In this document: positions 28,257-37,843 of the stretch, one piece after another
How the letters are laid out: each line of letters starts with the position of its first letter
Numbering within the stretch: position 1 is the stretch's first letter
Source: Erythrobacter sp.
GTDB lineage: Bacteria > Pseudomonadota > Alphaproteobacteria > Sphingomonadales > Sphingomonadaceae
Assembly (NCBI GenBank): GCA_023653115.1
Contig: JAMNXO010000001.1
Span: 434,001-498,000 of the forward strand
Reading direction: 5' to 3'
DNA length: 64,000 bases
Program-made: the position numbers and the translations under genes
Notes under the pieces: generated by a model
What the model saw: only the letters and a program-made list of their open reading frames with translations
Databases searched by the model: none
Told to the model about the DNA's origin: nothing

Positions 28257-30029
28257 CTAATTTTCCAGCCGCGCCGAGCGCATCGCGGCGGGCTGCGGGA
28301 ACTCCGGCCAGCGCCCCTGCGCCAGCGCGCGGCGGCTGGGCGAGGGGGTGCCGGCGGCGCGTTCATACATCCAGTAATTGCGCATCACGATCGCGACATA
28401 GCCGCGCGTTTCCCAATAGGGGATCGATTCCATCCAGAGCAGCGGATCGTTCTGATCGTTGATCTCGTAATTCCAGCGCCCGATAGGGGTGAGCCCGGCG
28501 TTATAGGCCGCCATGATCTTGGGCAGCGCGCCGCCGGTGGCGGGATGGTCGCGCAGCATTTCCAGATGCCGCTGGCCATAGGCAAGGTTGACCTGCGGGT
28601 CGTTCAAATCCTCGTAGCTTGCGCCGAGGCTGAGGCGGCTGGCGTGATCGCGCGCGGTGCCGGGCATGATCTGCATAAGCCCGCGCGCATTGGCGGGGCT
28701 CACCGCGTTGGCGCGGAAGTTCGATTCCTGCAGCGCATGGGCAAAGGCCAGCGCCGGATCGACCTGCCACCCGCCCACCGGCTGCCAGCGCGCCACCGGG
28801 AAGCGCAGGGCCGGATCGCTGCGGGTGCCATAGGGCGCGTTGTGCGCCATCCACAGCTGGGTCGCAGGCAGGCCAAGCTCGCGGGCGAGGCGGGCGAGGG
28901 CATCATACTGGCGCGACGGGCCGATCCGCGCTTCGTGGCGCAGCACTTCATCGGCAAGCGCCGGGCGTCCGATTTCGGTGAGGGCAACGGCAATGCGAAC
29001 ATTGGCGCGGCGCGAGAGCGCGTCCCAGTCTTCGCGCGCAAAGGGTGCGGGCGGCGCATGGGCGGGCAGTTCGATGCCGAGCTGGTCGGCTGCAAGCATC
29101 CCGTAAAGCGTCTCGTGCATCTGGGCGGCGGCACTCAGATGTTGCTGCGCCTGCCCCGGCTCGCGGCAGCGCACCAGCGAACGGTGCGCCCAGTAATGGC
29201 CGGCAGCCGCCAGCTCGGGATTGGCCGCGCGCGCGGCGGTGCGGGCAAAGGCCTCGCCCGCCAGCGAGCAATAGCCCAGGCGCCAGGCCGCGAGCCCTTC
29301 GACCCAGGCGCCTTCGGCCACCCACTCGCCCGAACCTTCGGCGACAGTGCGGGCCAGTTCGAGCGCGGCGGTGTCGTTGTTCTCGATATAGTGGCTCCAG
29401 GCGACCCGCTGGCGCCATTCGGCGCGCGCTTCGCTGGAAAGGAACAGGTCGGCTTCTGCCAGTAGGCGCTGGGCTTCGGTGGGGTTATCGGCCTTGATCG
29501 CCTCGAGGATCGCGGCCGAAGTGGCGGCGGGCATGGTGCCGTCGCTGGTGGGGCGCGGCAGGATGCGCTTGGGCGCGGAAGGCTGGCGGGCAAAGCCCTG
29601 CTCCTGCGGCAGCGCAGGCAGATACTCGACCCCGCGCTTGGCTCCCATGCGCACCAGCTGATCGGCCTGGGGCAGATCGGTGCCGGCGTTGAACCATGCG
29701 GTGATCTGTTCAGCCGAGACCTTGGGGCTGTTGGCGTGCGTGTAATACTCGGCGCGGGCAAGCTGGCTCAGCACGCCATCGGGCCGCGCGGCGAGCAGGG
29801 TTTCCACCTCGCCCCATTGCTCGGCGTCGATCATCGCGAAGAGCTGGCGGTAATAGGTGCGCTCCTCAGCCGAAAGCGCGGGCGCGATCACCGTCTGGCC
29901 TTGCGCGCCATTATCCCAGCGCGCGACCAGATCGCCCGATTGCGCCGCTGCCGGCACGCCAAGGCCCAGCGTCGCGAGCGCGAGCGCCGCCAATGCGGGC
30001 TTTGCGCGCTTCAATGTATCGCCGACCAT
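28257..30029 (-). CDS. soluble lytic murein transglycosylase
   Basis: A 590-residue Slt70-like protein: a signal peptide, a long alpha-helical TPR-like U-domain to about residue 430, then the catalytic SLT domain with the acid Glu in FAHALQESNFRANAVS and the GLMQIMPGTARDH and AAYNAG motifs. It cleaves peptidoglycan glycan strands to give 1,6-anhydro ends in the periplasm. I chose the ATG nine bases inside the longest frame because GGAG then has a usual spacing; 30038 is an alternative. The 5' end overlaps the upstream UDG-like gene. Confidence 0.93.
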   Translation of the reverse strand: MVGDTLKRAKPALAALALATLGLGVPAAAQSGDLVARWDNGAQGQTVIAPALSAEERTYYRQLFAMIDAEQWGEVETLLAARPDGVLSQLARAEYYTHANSPKVSAEQITAWFNAGTDLPQADQLVRMGAKRGVEYLPALPQEQGFARQPSAPKRILPRPTSDGTMPAATSAAILEAIKADNPTEAQRLLAEADLFLSSEARAEWRQRVAWSHYIENNDTAALELARTVAEGSGEWVAEGAWVEGLAAWRLGYCSLAGEAFARTAARAANPELAAAGHYWAHRSLVRCREPGQAQQHLSAAAQMHETLYGMLAADQLGIELPAHAPPAPFAREDWDALSRRANVRIAVALTEIGRPALADEVLRHEARIGPSRQYDALARLARELGLPATQLWMAHNAPYGTRSDPALRFPVARWQPVGGWQVDPALAFAHALQESNFRANAVSPANARGLMQIMPGTARDHASRLSLGASYEDLNDPQVNLAYGQRHLEMLRDHPATGGALPKIMAAYNAGLTPIGRWNYEINDQNDPLLWMESIPYWETRGYVAIVMRNYWMYERAAGTPSPSRRALAQGRWPEFPQPAAMRSARLEN

Positions 30030-30799
30030 TCCATCCATCTCCGCCAGAACCGGGCTTTAAGCCGGGGCATATCCATCAGGGCATCGAGCGTTTCGCTCAT
30101 CATCACCGGAACCTTGCCGGTGTTATGGTTGATTTCCCGTAAACCATTTGCATCCGCCGCAGCCAGCATCGGGGCAAGGCCTGTCCCCAGCACCAGCAGG
30201 CGCTGCGGGCGGACAAGGCCGATGTGATGCAGCGTCACCGCGTCCATTCCGCCGGCTGCCAATCCGGCCAGATCGGCCATCGGCGTGTGGCACGGCAGGG
30301 CCGAGGCAAGATAGACCGCGTCTTCTCCCAAACCCATCGCTGCCAGAATATTGGCGAGCAGCCGGCCTTGCGGGCCTTCGAGCAGGGCATCGCGGTCCGC
30401 CTCTTCAGGCTGCGGCACCAGCACCATCAGCGCAGCGCCCTCCGGCCCGCGCGGGCTTATCCGGGGAAAGCTGCGTGCGGTGCCAAGCTCGCTCGCGGCG
30501 ATCCACCACGCGCTAAAGGCGGCCAGATCAGCAGGCGGCGATTCGCCCAGCAGATTGCGGCGCAGGGCGGAGGCAGGTTCTTTCGGCGGCGCTGCAATCG
30601 CTGCGGTGCGCGCAGGGGCAGGCGCTTGCCGCTGCGGGGCGGCGACAGGCCCCTCGCTATTCACGGGGGCAGCACCAAGCGGCGCATCGGCCAACCACGC
30701 CGTAGCGTCATCGTGATAGTCGCAGTCCACCCCGGCGGCCTGCCACCAGGCAAGCGCCGCCTCGAATTCGCGCGCAAGAGGGAGATCGGGTCTGGTCAT
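30011..30799 (-). CDS. degenerate uracil-DNA glycosylase superfamily protein
   Basis: A 262-residue protein whose C-terminal 150 residues have the family 4/5 UDG fold (for example LLEGPQGRLLANILAAMG, QRLLVLGTGLAPML, DMPRLKARFWRRW). The key motifs are altered: the first UDG motif reads LVPQPEEAD where GExPG is expected, and the C-terminal HPS-type motif reads SETLDAL. The iron-sulfur cysteines of family 4 are not seen. The N-terminal 100 residues are low-complexity and proline/alanine rich. The fold call is good, the activity doubtful. It overlaps the start of the lytic transglycosylase gene. Confidence 0.75.
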   Translation of the reverse strand: MTRPDLPLAREFEAALAWWQAAGVDCDYHDDATAWLADAPLGAAPVNSEGPVAAPQRQAPAPARTAAIAAPPKEPASALRRNLLGESPPADLAAFSAWWIAASELGTARSFPRISPRGPEGAALMVLVPQPEEADRDALLEGPQGRLLANILAAMGLGEDAVYLASALPCHTPMADLAGLAAGGMDAVTLHHIGLVRPQRLLVLGTGLAPMLAAADANGLREINHNTGKVPVMMSETLDALMDMPRLKARFWRRWMEWSAIH

Positions 30800-30914
30800 G
30801 CTGATGCAGGCAGGTCTTGACTGTCCCGCCCCCGCTTAGCAAGTGAACCACACAAGCAATTCGCCGGAATGTGCGGCGGGCGCGGCCAAAACACTCGAGG
30901 ATCAGGAAAGCCCC

Positions 30915-32561
30915 ATGAGCGAACGTGAATCAATGCCCTGCGATGTCGTGATTGTCGGCGGCGGGGTGGCGGGCCTCGCTGCGGCGATCAAGCTCAAGCA
31001 GATCAATGCCGAGCTTGAGGTGATCGTGCTCGAAAAGGGCTCGGAGATCGGCGCGCATATCCTCTCGGGCGCGGTGGTTGATCCCAAGTCGCTCGATGAA
31101 TTGCTGCCGGAATGGCGCACGATGGGCTGCCCGATGGCCGAGACCCCGGTGACCGACAACTGGCACTGGGTGCTCTCGAAGACCGGCAAGACTTCGCTGC
31201 CCCACGCGATCATGCCGCCGCTGATGAGCAACCACGGCTGCTACACCGGAAGCCTCGGCAATCTCACCCGCTGGCTGGCCGAACAGGCCGAGGGGCTGGG
31301 CGTGATGGTGTTCCCAGGCTTCCCGGCGGCAGACGTGATGATCGACGAGGAGGGCCGCGTCGCCGGCGTGATCACGCAGGACATGGGCATTGCCGCGGAT
31401 GGCAGCCACAAGGGTGACTACACCCCCGGCATGGAAATCCACGCCAAGTATACCCTGTTTGCCGAAGGCGCGCGCGGGCACCTCACCAAGCAGATGAAGG
31501 CCAAGTTTGATCTGGAGGCCAACTGCCAGCCGCAGGTCTACGGCCTCGGCATCAAGGAATTGTGGGACATTGATCCCAAGAAGCACAAGCCGGGCCGCGT
31601 GATCCATACGCAGGGCTGGCCGCTGACTGAAAGCGACAGCTGGGGCGGGGGCTTCCTCTACCATCAGGCGAACGGCCAGGTGGCGCTCGGGTTTGTGACC
31701 GCGCTCGATTACAAGAACCCCTGGGTCTCGCCCTATCAGGAGTTCCAGCGCTGGAAGCAGCACCCGGCGATCCGCGAGTATCTCGAAGGCGGCAAGCGCG
31801 TCAGCTACGGCGCGCGCGCGATCAATGAAGGCGGCTGGCAGTCGGTGCCCAAGCTCGCCTTCCCCGGCGGCGCGCTGATCGGCTGCGCGGCGGGCTTCGT
31901 CAACGTGCCGCGCATCAAGGGCAGCCACACCGCGATGAAAAGCGGGATGCTGGCGGCGGAAAGCATCGCGGCGGCGGTGGCAGCGGGTCACGAAAAGACC
32001 GAGCTGGCCGATTACGATGCGGCGGTCCGTTCGAGCTGGATCGCCAAGGAATTGCAGCTGGTGCAGAACGCCCAGCCTGCGGTCGCCAAGTATGGCGGCG
32101 ACATCGGCACGGCGCTGGCGGGCATCGACATGTGGATGCGCACGCTCAAGATCGGCCTGCCGGTCAAGATGAAGCACAAGCCCGATTACAGCTACACCGG
32201 CCGCGCCGATCTCTACCCGAAGATCGACTACCCCAAGCCTGACGGCGTGATCAGCTTCGATCGCCTGACCAACGTCGCCTACAGCTACACCAACCACGCC
32301 GAGGACCAGCCGGTGCACTTGCAGGTGGCCGACCTTGGCTTGCAGAAGGCGAGCGAGCTGGCGGTGTTCGGCGGGCCCTCGGCGCGCTATTGTCCGGCGG
32401 GGGTTTATGAATGGCTGGAAGAAGCCGACGGCAGCCCCAAGTTCCAGATCAACTCGCAGAACTGCGTCCACTGCAAGACCTGCGACATCAAGGACCCCAA
32501 CCAGAACATCAACTGGGTGACGCCGGAAGGCGGCGGCGGGCCGAACTATCCGAATATGTGA
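30915..32561 (+). CDS. electron transfer flavoprotein-ubiquinone oxidoreductase
   Basis: The 548-residue flavoprotein passes electrons from ETF to ubiquinone in fatty-acid and amino-acid oxidation. Visible are the FAD-binding VVIVGGGVAGLAAAI, a second FAD region (GCAAGFVNVPRIKGSH), and the C-terminal 4Fe-4S domain with CPAGVY and NCVHCKTCDIKDPNQN. It is a peripheral inner-membrane protein. A GGAAAG supports the ATG at 30915. It diverges from the UDG-like gene, and the acyl-CoA ligase at 24 kb is a plausible functional relation. Confidence 0.96.
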   Translation: MSERESMPCDVVIVGGGVAGLAAAIKLKQINAELEVIVLEKGSEIGAHILSGAVVDPKSLDELLPEWRTMGCPMAETPVTDNWHWVLSKTGKTSLPHAIMPPLMSNHGCYTGSLGNLTRWLAEQAEGLGVMVFPGFPAADVMIDEEGRVAGVITQDMGIAADGSHKGDYTPGMEIHAKYTLFAEGARGHLTKQMKAKFDLEANCQPQVYGLGIKELWDIDPKKHKPGRVIHTQGWPLTESDSWGGGFLYHQANGQVALGFVTALDYKNPWVSPYQEFQRWKQHPAIREYLEGGKRVSYGARAINEGGWQSVPKLAFPGGALIGCAAGFVNVPRIKGSHTAMKSGMLAAESIAAAVAAGHEKTELADYDAAVRSSWIAKELQLVQNAQPAVAKYGGDIGTALAGIDMWMRTLKIGLPVKMKHKPDYSYTGRADLYPKIDYPKPDGVISFDRLTNVAYSYTNHAEDQPVHLQVADLGLQKASELAVFGGPSARYCPAGVYEWLEEADGSPKFQINSQNCVHCKTCDIKDPNQNINWVTPEGGGGPNYPNM

Positions 32562-32570
32562 TCTGACTAG

Positions 32571-32819
32571 GTGAGCGGGATCTCTCGGATCGGTGCACTG
32601 GATGTTGCGGGACTGATTTCCACACACATTGGATCTTACGTCGATATGGACTTCATCCAGTTCGTCGCCGTGGAGGGCGACGTTATCGACCTGTGGTATA
32701 TGAATAGCGGCGGAGAAGGGCCTTCCGTTCATATCCAGCTTCAGAAGGTTGAGGAGCGGTGGGAGGTCGAACTGAAAGAGTTGCCGCCTGGCACGGAGCA
32801 GAACATTGAGGTGCCCTGA
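32571..32819 (+). CDS. small hypothetical protein
   Basis: An 82-residue acidic protein from a GTG start nine bases after the ETF-QO stop. It holds alternating hydrophobic and charged stretches (DFIQFVAVEGDVIDLWYM, RWEVELKELPPGTE) suggestive of a small beta-sheet fold. I recognise no domain. GC is about 55 percent by hand count, clearly under its neighbours, which suggests recent acquisition or loose constraint. Possibly not expressed. Confidence 0.5.
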   Translation: MSGISRIGALDVAGLISTHIGSYVDMDFIQFVAVEGDVIDLWYMNSGGEGPSVHIQLQKVEERWEVELKELPPGTEQNIEVP

Positions 32820-32834
32820 TCCCATGGTTGACCT

Positions 32835-33650
32835 GTGACCCTCACCGAAACCGCCTACGCCAAGATCAACCTCGCGCTGCATGTTCGCAGGCGGCGAGAG
32901 GACGGGTATCACGAACTCGAGACCCTATTCGCTTTCGTGGATGCGGGCGATGTGCTGAACGCCGCGCCTGCCGCGCAGGACAGCGTCACCACGCTGGGCG
33001 AGTTTGCGGGGGTGCTGGACAATCCCTTCGACAATCTCGTCGCCCGCACGCTGAATGCCCTTCCGCGCCCGCAAGGCCTCGCGGTGACGCTGGAGAAGAA
33101 CCTTCCCGTCGCGGCTGGCCTTGGCGGCGGGTCGGCGGATGCGGGGGCGGTGTTCCGGATGGTGCGCGACCTTTATGGCCTGCCTGACGACTGGCAAGCG
33201 CGGGCAGCAAAGCTCGGCGCGGATGTGCCCGCCTGCGTCCTCAGCCGCACCCATATCGGCCTCGGCACCGGCACCGAGCAGCTTGCGGTGGAAGACGACC
33301 TCGCCGGAACCCCCGTCCTGCTGGTCAACCCGCGTGTGCCGCTTTCGACCGGGCCGGTGTTCAAGGCGTGGGCCAGTGTGGGGGATGGGCAGGATCGCGG
33401 CGCTCTCCCCGACGGACCGGCGTCGAAGATCGCAAGGGAAGGGCGCAACGACCTCGAAGCCCCCGCCATTGCGCTCTGCCCGGTAATCGCTGAGGTGCTC
33501 GCGGCCTTGCATGCCACCAAGCCGTGGCTCGCGCGAATGTCCGGCTCGGGCGCGACCTGCTTTGCGCTCTACGACACCCCCGAGGCCCGCGATGCGGCGG
33601 CTGCGGCCATGCCTGCGGAATGGTGGACAATGGCCGGGCGGCTGCGGTGA
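32835..33650 (+). CDS. ispE: 4-diphosphocytidyl-2-C-methyl-D-erythritol kinase
   Basis: A 271-residue GHMP kinase of the non-mevalonate isoprenoid pathway. The N-terminal AYAKINLALHV, the ATP-binding PVAAGLGGGSADAGA and the C-terminal LARMSGSGATCFALY are standard IspE motifs. It starts with GTG; the in-frame GTG is the only candidate with family-consistent N-terminus. Its stop overlaps the start of the next gene. Confidence 0.95.
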   Translation: MTLTETAYAKINLALHVRRRREDGYHELETLFAFVDAGDVLNAAPAAQDSVTTLGEFAGVLDNPFDNLVARTLNALPRPQGLAVTLEKNLPVAAGLGGGSADAGAVFRMVRDLYGLPDDWQARAAKLGADVPACVLSRTHIGLGTGTEQLAVEDDLAGTPVLLVNPRVPLSTGPVFKAWASVGDGQDRGALPDGPASKIAREGRNDLEAPAIALCPVIAEVLAALHATKPWLARMSGSGATCFALYDTPEARDAAAAAMPAEWWTMAGRLR

Positions 33651-34363
33651 GCGAGGTGTTCCGCCAACTCGGCACGCCAACGCCCGGCGGTATCGTCTGC
33701 ACCGCCGACCACGCGTCGAACGCCGTGCCCGCCGACATCCCCCTCGGCATCCCCGCGCACCTGCTCCACGAACACATCGCGGTCGACATCGGCACCGAGG
33801 CTATCGCCGAACTGCTGGCCCGCGACCACGCCATCCCCGCCCACATCGCCGCCGTCAGCCGCCTCGTCTGCGACCTGAACCGCGAGGAAGCCGCCTCCGG
33901 CCTCGTCCCCGAAGCCAGCGACGGCCACCCGATCCCCGGCAATGTCGGCGCGGACAAGGAAGGGCGGCTCAGCCGCTTCCATCGCCCCTATCACTCCGCG
34001 CTCGAACAATGGCTCGAAGTCGCAGAACCCGCGCTGATCCTCTCGCTCCACAGCTTCACCCTGCGCCTCGCCACCAGCGATGCGGCGCGGCCGTGGCAGG
34101 TCGGCGTGCTCTACAACACCGACGACCGCGCCGCCCGGATCGCCATCCCGATGCTCGCGGCGGAAGGGCTGAATGTCGGTGACAACCTCCCCTATTCGGG
34201 GCGCGATCTCAATTACACCATGAACCGCCATGCGGAGGCCAAGGGCCGCCCCTATATCGGGATCGAGATCCGGCAGGATCTGGCGCAAACGCCCGAGGAC
34301 CACGCCCGCTGGGCGCACATTTTGGCGAATATTGCGCAAAGGGTTGCGTCGGCGCTCACCTGA
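33647..34363 (+). CDS. N-formylglutamate amidohydrolase
   Basis: A 238-residue zinc hydrolase of the HutG/N-formylglutamate amidohydrolase family: TADHASNAVP, the RLVCDLNR segment and the HRPYHSALE and LHSFTLRL histidines. It should free formate from N-formyl-glutamate-like substrates; no histidine-degradation genes are nearby, so the role here is unclear. It begins at a GTG in the ispE stop context (GTGA), so the two are translated together. Confidence 0.85.
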   Translation: MSEVFRQLGTPTPGGIVCTADHASNAVPADIPLGIPAHLLHEHIAVDIGTEAIAELLARDHAIPAHIAAVSRLVCDLNREEAASGLVPEASDGHPIPGNVGADKEGRLSRFHRPYHSALEQWLEVAEPALILSLHSFTLRLATSDAARPWQVGVLYNTDDRAARIAIPMLAAEGLNVGDNLPYSGRDLNYTMNRHAEAKGRPYIGIEIRQDLAQTPEDHARWAHILANIAQRVASALT

Positions 34364-34405
34364 AGGCAGGGGACGTTTCACAAACCGGCACTTTCAGGAA
34401 ATCTT

Positions 34406-36127
34406 ATGTCGCAGACCTTTGACAAGTCGAAGCTCCCCAGCCGCCACGTTTCGGTCGGCCCGGAGCGCGCGCCGCACCGCTCCTACTACTACGCGATGGG
34501 CATGACCGAGGAGGAAATCGCCGCGCCCTTCGTCGGCCTGGTCAGCGCCGGGAACGATTCCGCGCCGTGCAACACCACCCTCAACGCCCAGGCCGATATT
34601 GCCCGCGAAGGTGTGATCGCAGGCGGCGGCACCCCGCGCCGGTTCAACACCATCACCGTCACCGATGGCATCGCGATGGGCCACCAGGGGATGAAGAGCT
34701 CGCTGATCAGCCGCGAGATCATCGCGGATTCAATCGAGGTTTCGGTCAGAGGCCATTGTTATGACGCGCTGGTCGGGTTCGCGGGCTGCGACAAGAGCTT
34801 GCCGGGCATGATGATGGCGATGCTCCGGCTCAATGTGCCGTCGATCTTCGTCTATGGCGGATCGATCCTGCCCGGAACGCACCGCGGGCATGATGTCACC
34901 GTGGTCGATGTGTTCGAGGCGGTGGGGCAATATGCCGCCGGAAACTGCCCCTTGCAGGAGCTGATCGCGCTCGAGAAGGTCGCCTGCCCGGGCCACGGCG
35001 CTTGCGGCGGGCAGTTCACCGCCAACACCATGGCCTGCGTGGGCGAGGCAATCGGATTGTCTCTTCCGAACAGCAACATGGCCCCTGCTCCTTACAGATC
35101 GCGCGATGATATCGCGGTCGCGGCGGGCCGCCAGGTGATGGAACTCGTCGCCCGCAATCTGCGCCCGCGCGACATCTGCACCCGCGCCGCCTTCGAGAAC
35201 GCTGCGCGCGTTGTCGCGGCCACCGGCGGATCGACCAACGCAGCGCTCCACCTGCCCGCCATGGCGAGCGAGGCGGGGATCGACTTCGATCTGTTCGATG
35301 TGGCTGAGATCTTCAAATCAACGCCTTACATCGCTGACTTGAAGCCGGGCGGGAAGTATGTCGCCAAGGATATGCACGAGGCGGGCGGGGTCTATATGGC
35401 GATGAAAACGCTGCTCGACGGCGGCTTCCTCGACCCCAATCCGATCACCGTCACCGGCAAGACCATCGGCGAGAACCTGGAAGAGATCACCTGGAACCCC
35501 GATCAGAAGGTGTTCTACGATGTGAAGACCCCGATCACGCCCACCGGCGGGGTGGTCGGCCTCAAAGGTTCGCTCGCCCCCGATGGCGCGATCGTGAAGG
35601 TCGCCGGGATGGCGCGCCTGCAATTCTCCGGCCCGGCGCGGGTGTTCGATTGCGAGGAAGAGGCCTTCGCCGCCGTCGAAAAGCGCGACATTGCCGAGGG
35701 CTGCGTGATCGTGATCCGCTACGAAGGCCCCAAGGGCGGCCCCGGGATGCGCGAGATGCTTTCCACCACCGCCGCGCTGTATGGGCAGGGCATGGGCGAA
35801 AAGGTCGCGCTGATCACCGATGGGCGTTTCTCGGGCGCGACCCGCGGCTTCTGCATCGGCCACGTCTCGCCCGAGGCGGCCGATTGCGGCCCGATTGCGC
35901 TGATCGCGGACGGCGACATCATCAGCATCGACGCCGAGGCTGGGACGATCGAGCTCGACGTGGCGGACGATGTGCTGGCCGAGCGGCGCAAGGCATGGCA
36001 GCCGCGCAGCAATGACTATCAGTCGGGCGCCTTGTGGCGCTATGCGCAGGTGGTCGGCACGGCGCGCTACGGCGCGCTCACGCACCCCGGCGCCAAGGCG
36101 GAAACCCATGTCTTTGCGGATATCTAG
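34406..36127 (+). CDS. ilvD: dihydroxy-acid dehydratase
   Basis: A 573-residue IlvD that dehydrates dihydroxy-isovalerate and dihydroxy-methylvalerate to 2-keto acids in branched-chain amino-acid synthesis. The Fe-S cysteines lie in [15 protein letters not shown] and the [13 protein letters not shown] stretch, and [19 protein letters not shown] is the conserved C-terminal part. Full length. Its last 20 bases overlap the next gene, a small lipoprotein. Confidence 0.96.
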   Translation: MSQTFDKSKLPSRHVSVGPERAPHRSYYYAMGMTEEEIAAPFVGLVSAGNDSAPCNTTLNAQADIAREGVIAGGGTPRRFNTITVTDGIAMGHQGMKSSLISREIIADSIEVSVRGHCYDALVGFAGCDKSLPGMMMAMLRLNVPSIFVYGGSILPGTHRGHDVTVVDVFEAVGQYAAGNCPLQELIALEKVACPGHGACGGQFTANTMACVGEAIGLSLPNSNMAPAPYRSRDDIAVAAGRQVMELVARNLRPRDICTRAAFENAARVVAATGGSTNAALHLPAMASEAGIDFDLFDVAEIFKSTPYIADLKPGGKYVAKDMHEAGGVYMAMKTLLDGGFLDPNPITVTGKTIGENLEEITWNPDQKVFYDVKTPITPTGGVVGLKGSLAPDGAIVKVAGMARLQFSGPARVFDCEEEAFAAVEKRDIAEGCVIVIRYEGPKGGPGMREMLSTTAALYGQGMGEKVALITDGRFSGATRGFCIGHVSPEAADCGPIALIADGDIISIDAEAGTIELDVADDVLAERRKAWQPRSNDYQSGALWRYAQVVGTARYGALTHPGAKAETHVFADI

Positions 36128-36458
36128 CGCGCTTGGATTGCTCTGCCTGCTGGCGGCGTGCGGTGCGACAACCCCGCCGCCACCGGGGGACGAGGTTGAA
36201 TGCGCGATCGGTTCAGGCGCCGATTTCTCGTCCGTCTGCACGCTGGAAAAGGTCGCGGGAACGCTGGATATCGTGCTTCATCATCCCGACGGCGGCTTCC
36301 GGCGGCTGACCCGCGATGCCGCCACCGGCACGCTCATCCCCCTCGATGGGGCCGAGCCGCTGGTTAGCGAGGCCGGGCCGCGAGGTGCCTTGCAATTCGC
36401 TGTCGGAGCGGATCGCTACCGAATCCCGCAGACGCTGCTGGAGCCTCCCCCGCAGTGA
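36108..36458 (+). CDS. small lipoprotein of unknown function
   Basis: A 116-residue protein with a lipoprotein signal ([10 protein letters not shown]) and no recognised domain. The mature part has a short Thr/Pro-rich stretch and a beta-rich C-terminus (EDVEC... then [12 protein letters not shown]). It overlaps the 3' end of ilvD and its stop overlaps the nnrD start (GTGA). The overlaps place it in one transcript with ilvD and nnrD. No role is known. Confidence 0.6.
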   Translation: MSLRISSALGLLCLLAACGATTPPPPGDEVECAIGSGADFSSVCTLEKVAGTLDIVLHHPDGGFRRLTRDAATGTLIPLDGAEPLVSEAGPRGALQFAVGADRYRIPQTLLEPPPQ

Positions 36459-37843
36459 CCGGCGCCGAGGTTCTCACCGCCGCTCAGATGCGCGCTGCCG
36501 AGCAGGCGCTGTTCGACTCGGGGACCTCGGTCACCGACCTGATGGAAATCGCCGCAGGGGGCGCGGCCGAGTGGATCCGGCGCGTTGCCGCCGGGCGCGC
36601 GGTGACGGTGCTGTGCGGGCCGGGCAACAATGGTGGGGATGGGTATGTAATCGCCCGCGTCCTGCGCGAGGCGGGGAACGCGGTCAGCGTGATCGCCCCG
36701 CTTGAGCCCAAGACCGATGCCGCACGCGCGGCAAAAGCGCGTTGGGACGGCCCGGTTGGCACCTCGGGCGCAGCGGCGGGAGACGTTTTCGTCGACTGCC
36801 TGTTCGGATCGGGCCTCGCCCGCCCGTTGGTGCCCGAGCACGCGCTGCTGTTGCGCGATCTGGCCGCGCGGCACCGTTTCTGTGTCGCGGTCGATGTGCC
36901 TTCGGGCATTGCCAGCGATAGTGGTGCGGTGTTGAATGACAGGCTCCCTGTCTTTGATCTGACGCTCGCGCTGGGTGCATGGAAGTTCGCGCACTGGAGC
37001 CTGCCGGGCCGCGCGCTGATGGGGCAGATGCGGCTCGTGCCGATCGGGATTGCACCTGTAGCGGGCGCGGCAATTGTTGTAGAACGCCCCAAGATCACGG
37101 TCCCTTTTGCCGAGACTCACAAATATCTCAGGGGCTTGCTTGGCATAGTTGCAGGCGCGATGCCGGGTGCCAGCCTGCTGGCCGCCACTGCGGCCCAGCG
37201 TGCAGGCGCGGGCTATGTGAAACTGCTCGCCCGCGCGGCCGATCCGCGCACACCTGCCGATGTCGTCACCGAAACCGCCCCGTTGGCCGAGGCGCTCGCC
37301 GACGCCCGCCTCACAGCGGTGCTGATCGGCCAGGGCCTCGGGCGCGACGGGGCGGCCAAGGCGATGCTGGGCGAGGCGCTGCGCCATGCGCGGGCACTGG
37401 TTCTCGATGCCGATGCGCTGATGCTGCTCGCGCCGAATATGCTGGCGCGCGACGTGCCGGTGCTGGCCACCCCGCATGATGGCGAGCTTGAAACCCTGTG
37501 CCGCAATTTCGGCGTGATCGCGGAGGGCCGCCGTGCGCGGGCGCTGGCGCTCGCCAAGGTCAGCGGCATGGTGGTGCTGGCCAAGGGACCGGACAGCATG
37601 GTCGCCGCGCCCGATGGCAGGCTGGCGCTCGGCACGCCTGCGCCAAGCTGGCTGTCGGTGGCGGGAACGGGCGATGTGCTCGCCGGAATTGCCGCGAGCC
37701 GGATGGCGACAGGGCGCGATCCCTTCACCGCCGCCTGCGAGGCGCTGTGGCTGCATGGCGAGGCAGCGCGGCGTGCTAGGCCTGCTTTCACACCGACGCA
37801 GCTTGCCGAAAGGGTCTCCGAGGCGCTAGCGGCGTGCCTGTGA
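36455..37843 (+). CDS. nnrD: bifunctional NAD(P)H-hydrate epimerase/dehydratase
   Basis: A 462-residue repair enzyme for hydrated NAD(P)H. The N-terminal epimerase domain (to about 210) carries GPGNNGGDGYV, and the C-terminal ADP-dependent dehydratase domain carries a ribokinase-like AGTGDVLAG. It restores damaged NADH and NADPH. The start is a GTG overlapping the upstream lipoprotein stop. The RNA methyltransferase gene starts within its last codons. Confidence 0.93.
   Translation: MTGAEVLTAAQMRAAEQALFDSGTSVTDLMEIAAGGAAEWIRRVAAGRAVTVLCGPGNNGGDGYVIARVLREAGNAVSVIAPLEPKTDAARAAKARWDGPVGTSGAAAGDVFVDCLFGSGLARPLVPEHALLLRDLAARHRFCVAVDVPSGIASDSGAVLNDRLPVFDLTLALGAWKFAHWSLPGRALMGQMRLVPIGIAPVAGAAIVVERPKITVPFAETHKYLRGLLGIVAGAMPGASLLAATAAQRAGAGYVKLLARAADPRTPADVVTETAPLAEALADARLTAVLIGQGLGRDGAAKAMLGEALRHARALVLDADALMLLAPNMLARDVPVLATPHDGELETLCRNFGVIAEGRRARALALAKVSGMVVLAKGPDSMVAAPDGRLALGTPAPSWLSVAGTGDVLAGIAASRMATGRDPFTAACEALWLHGEAARRARPAFTPTQLAERVSEALAACL

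Noticed and set aside
30930-32912. 660-codon antisense open frame opposite ETF-QO
   Set aside because: Low-complexity, without domains, and fully overlapping a strongly supported gene.
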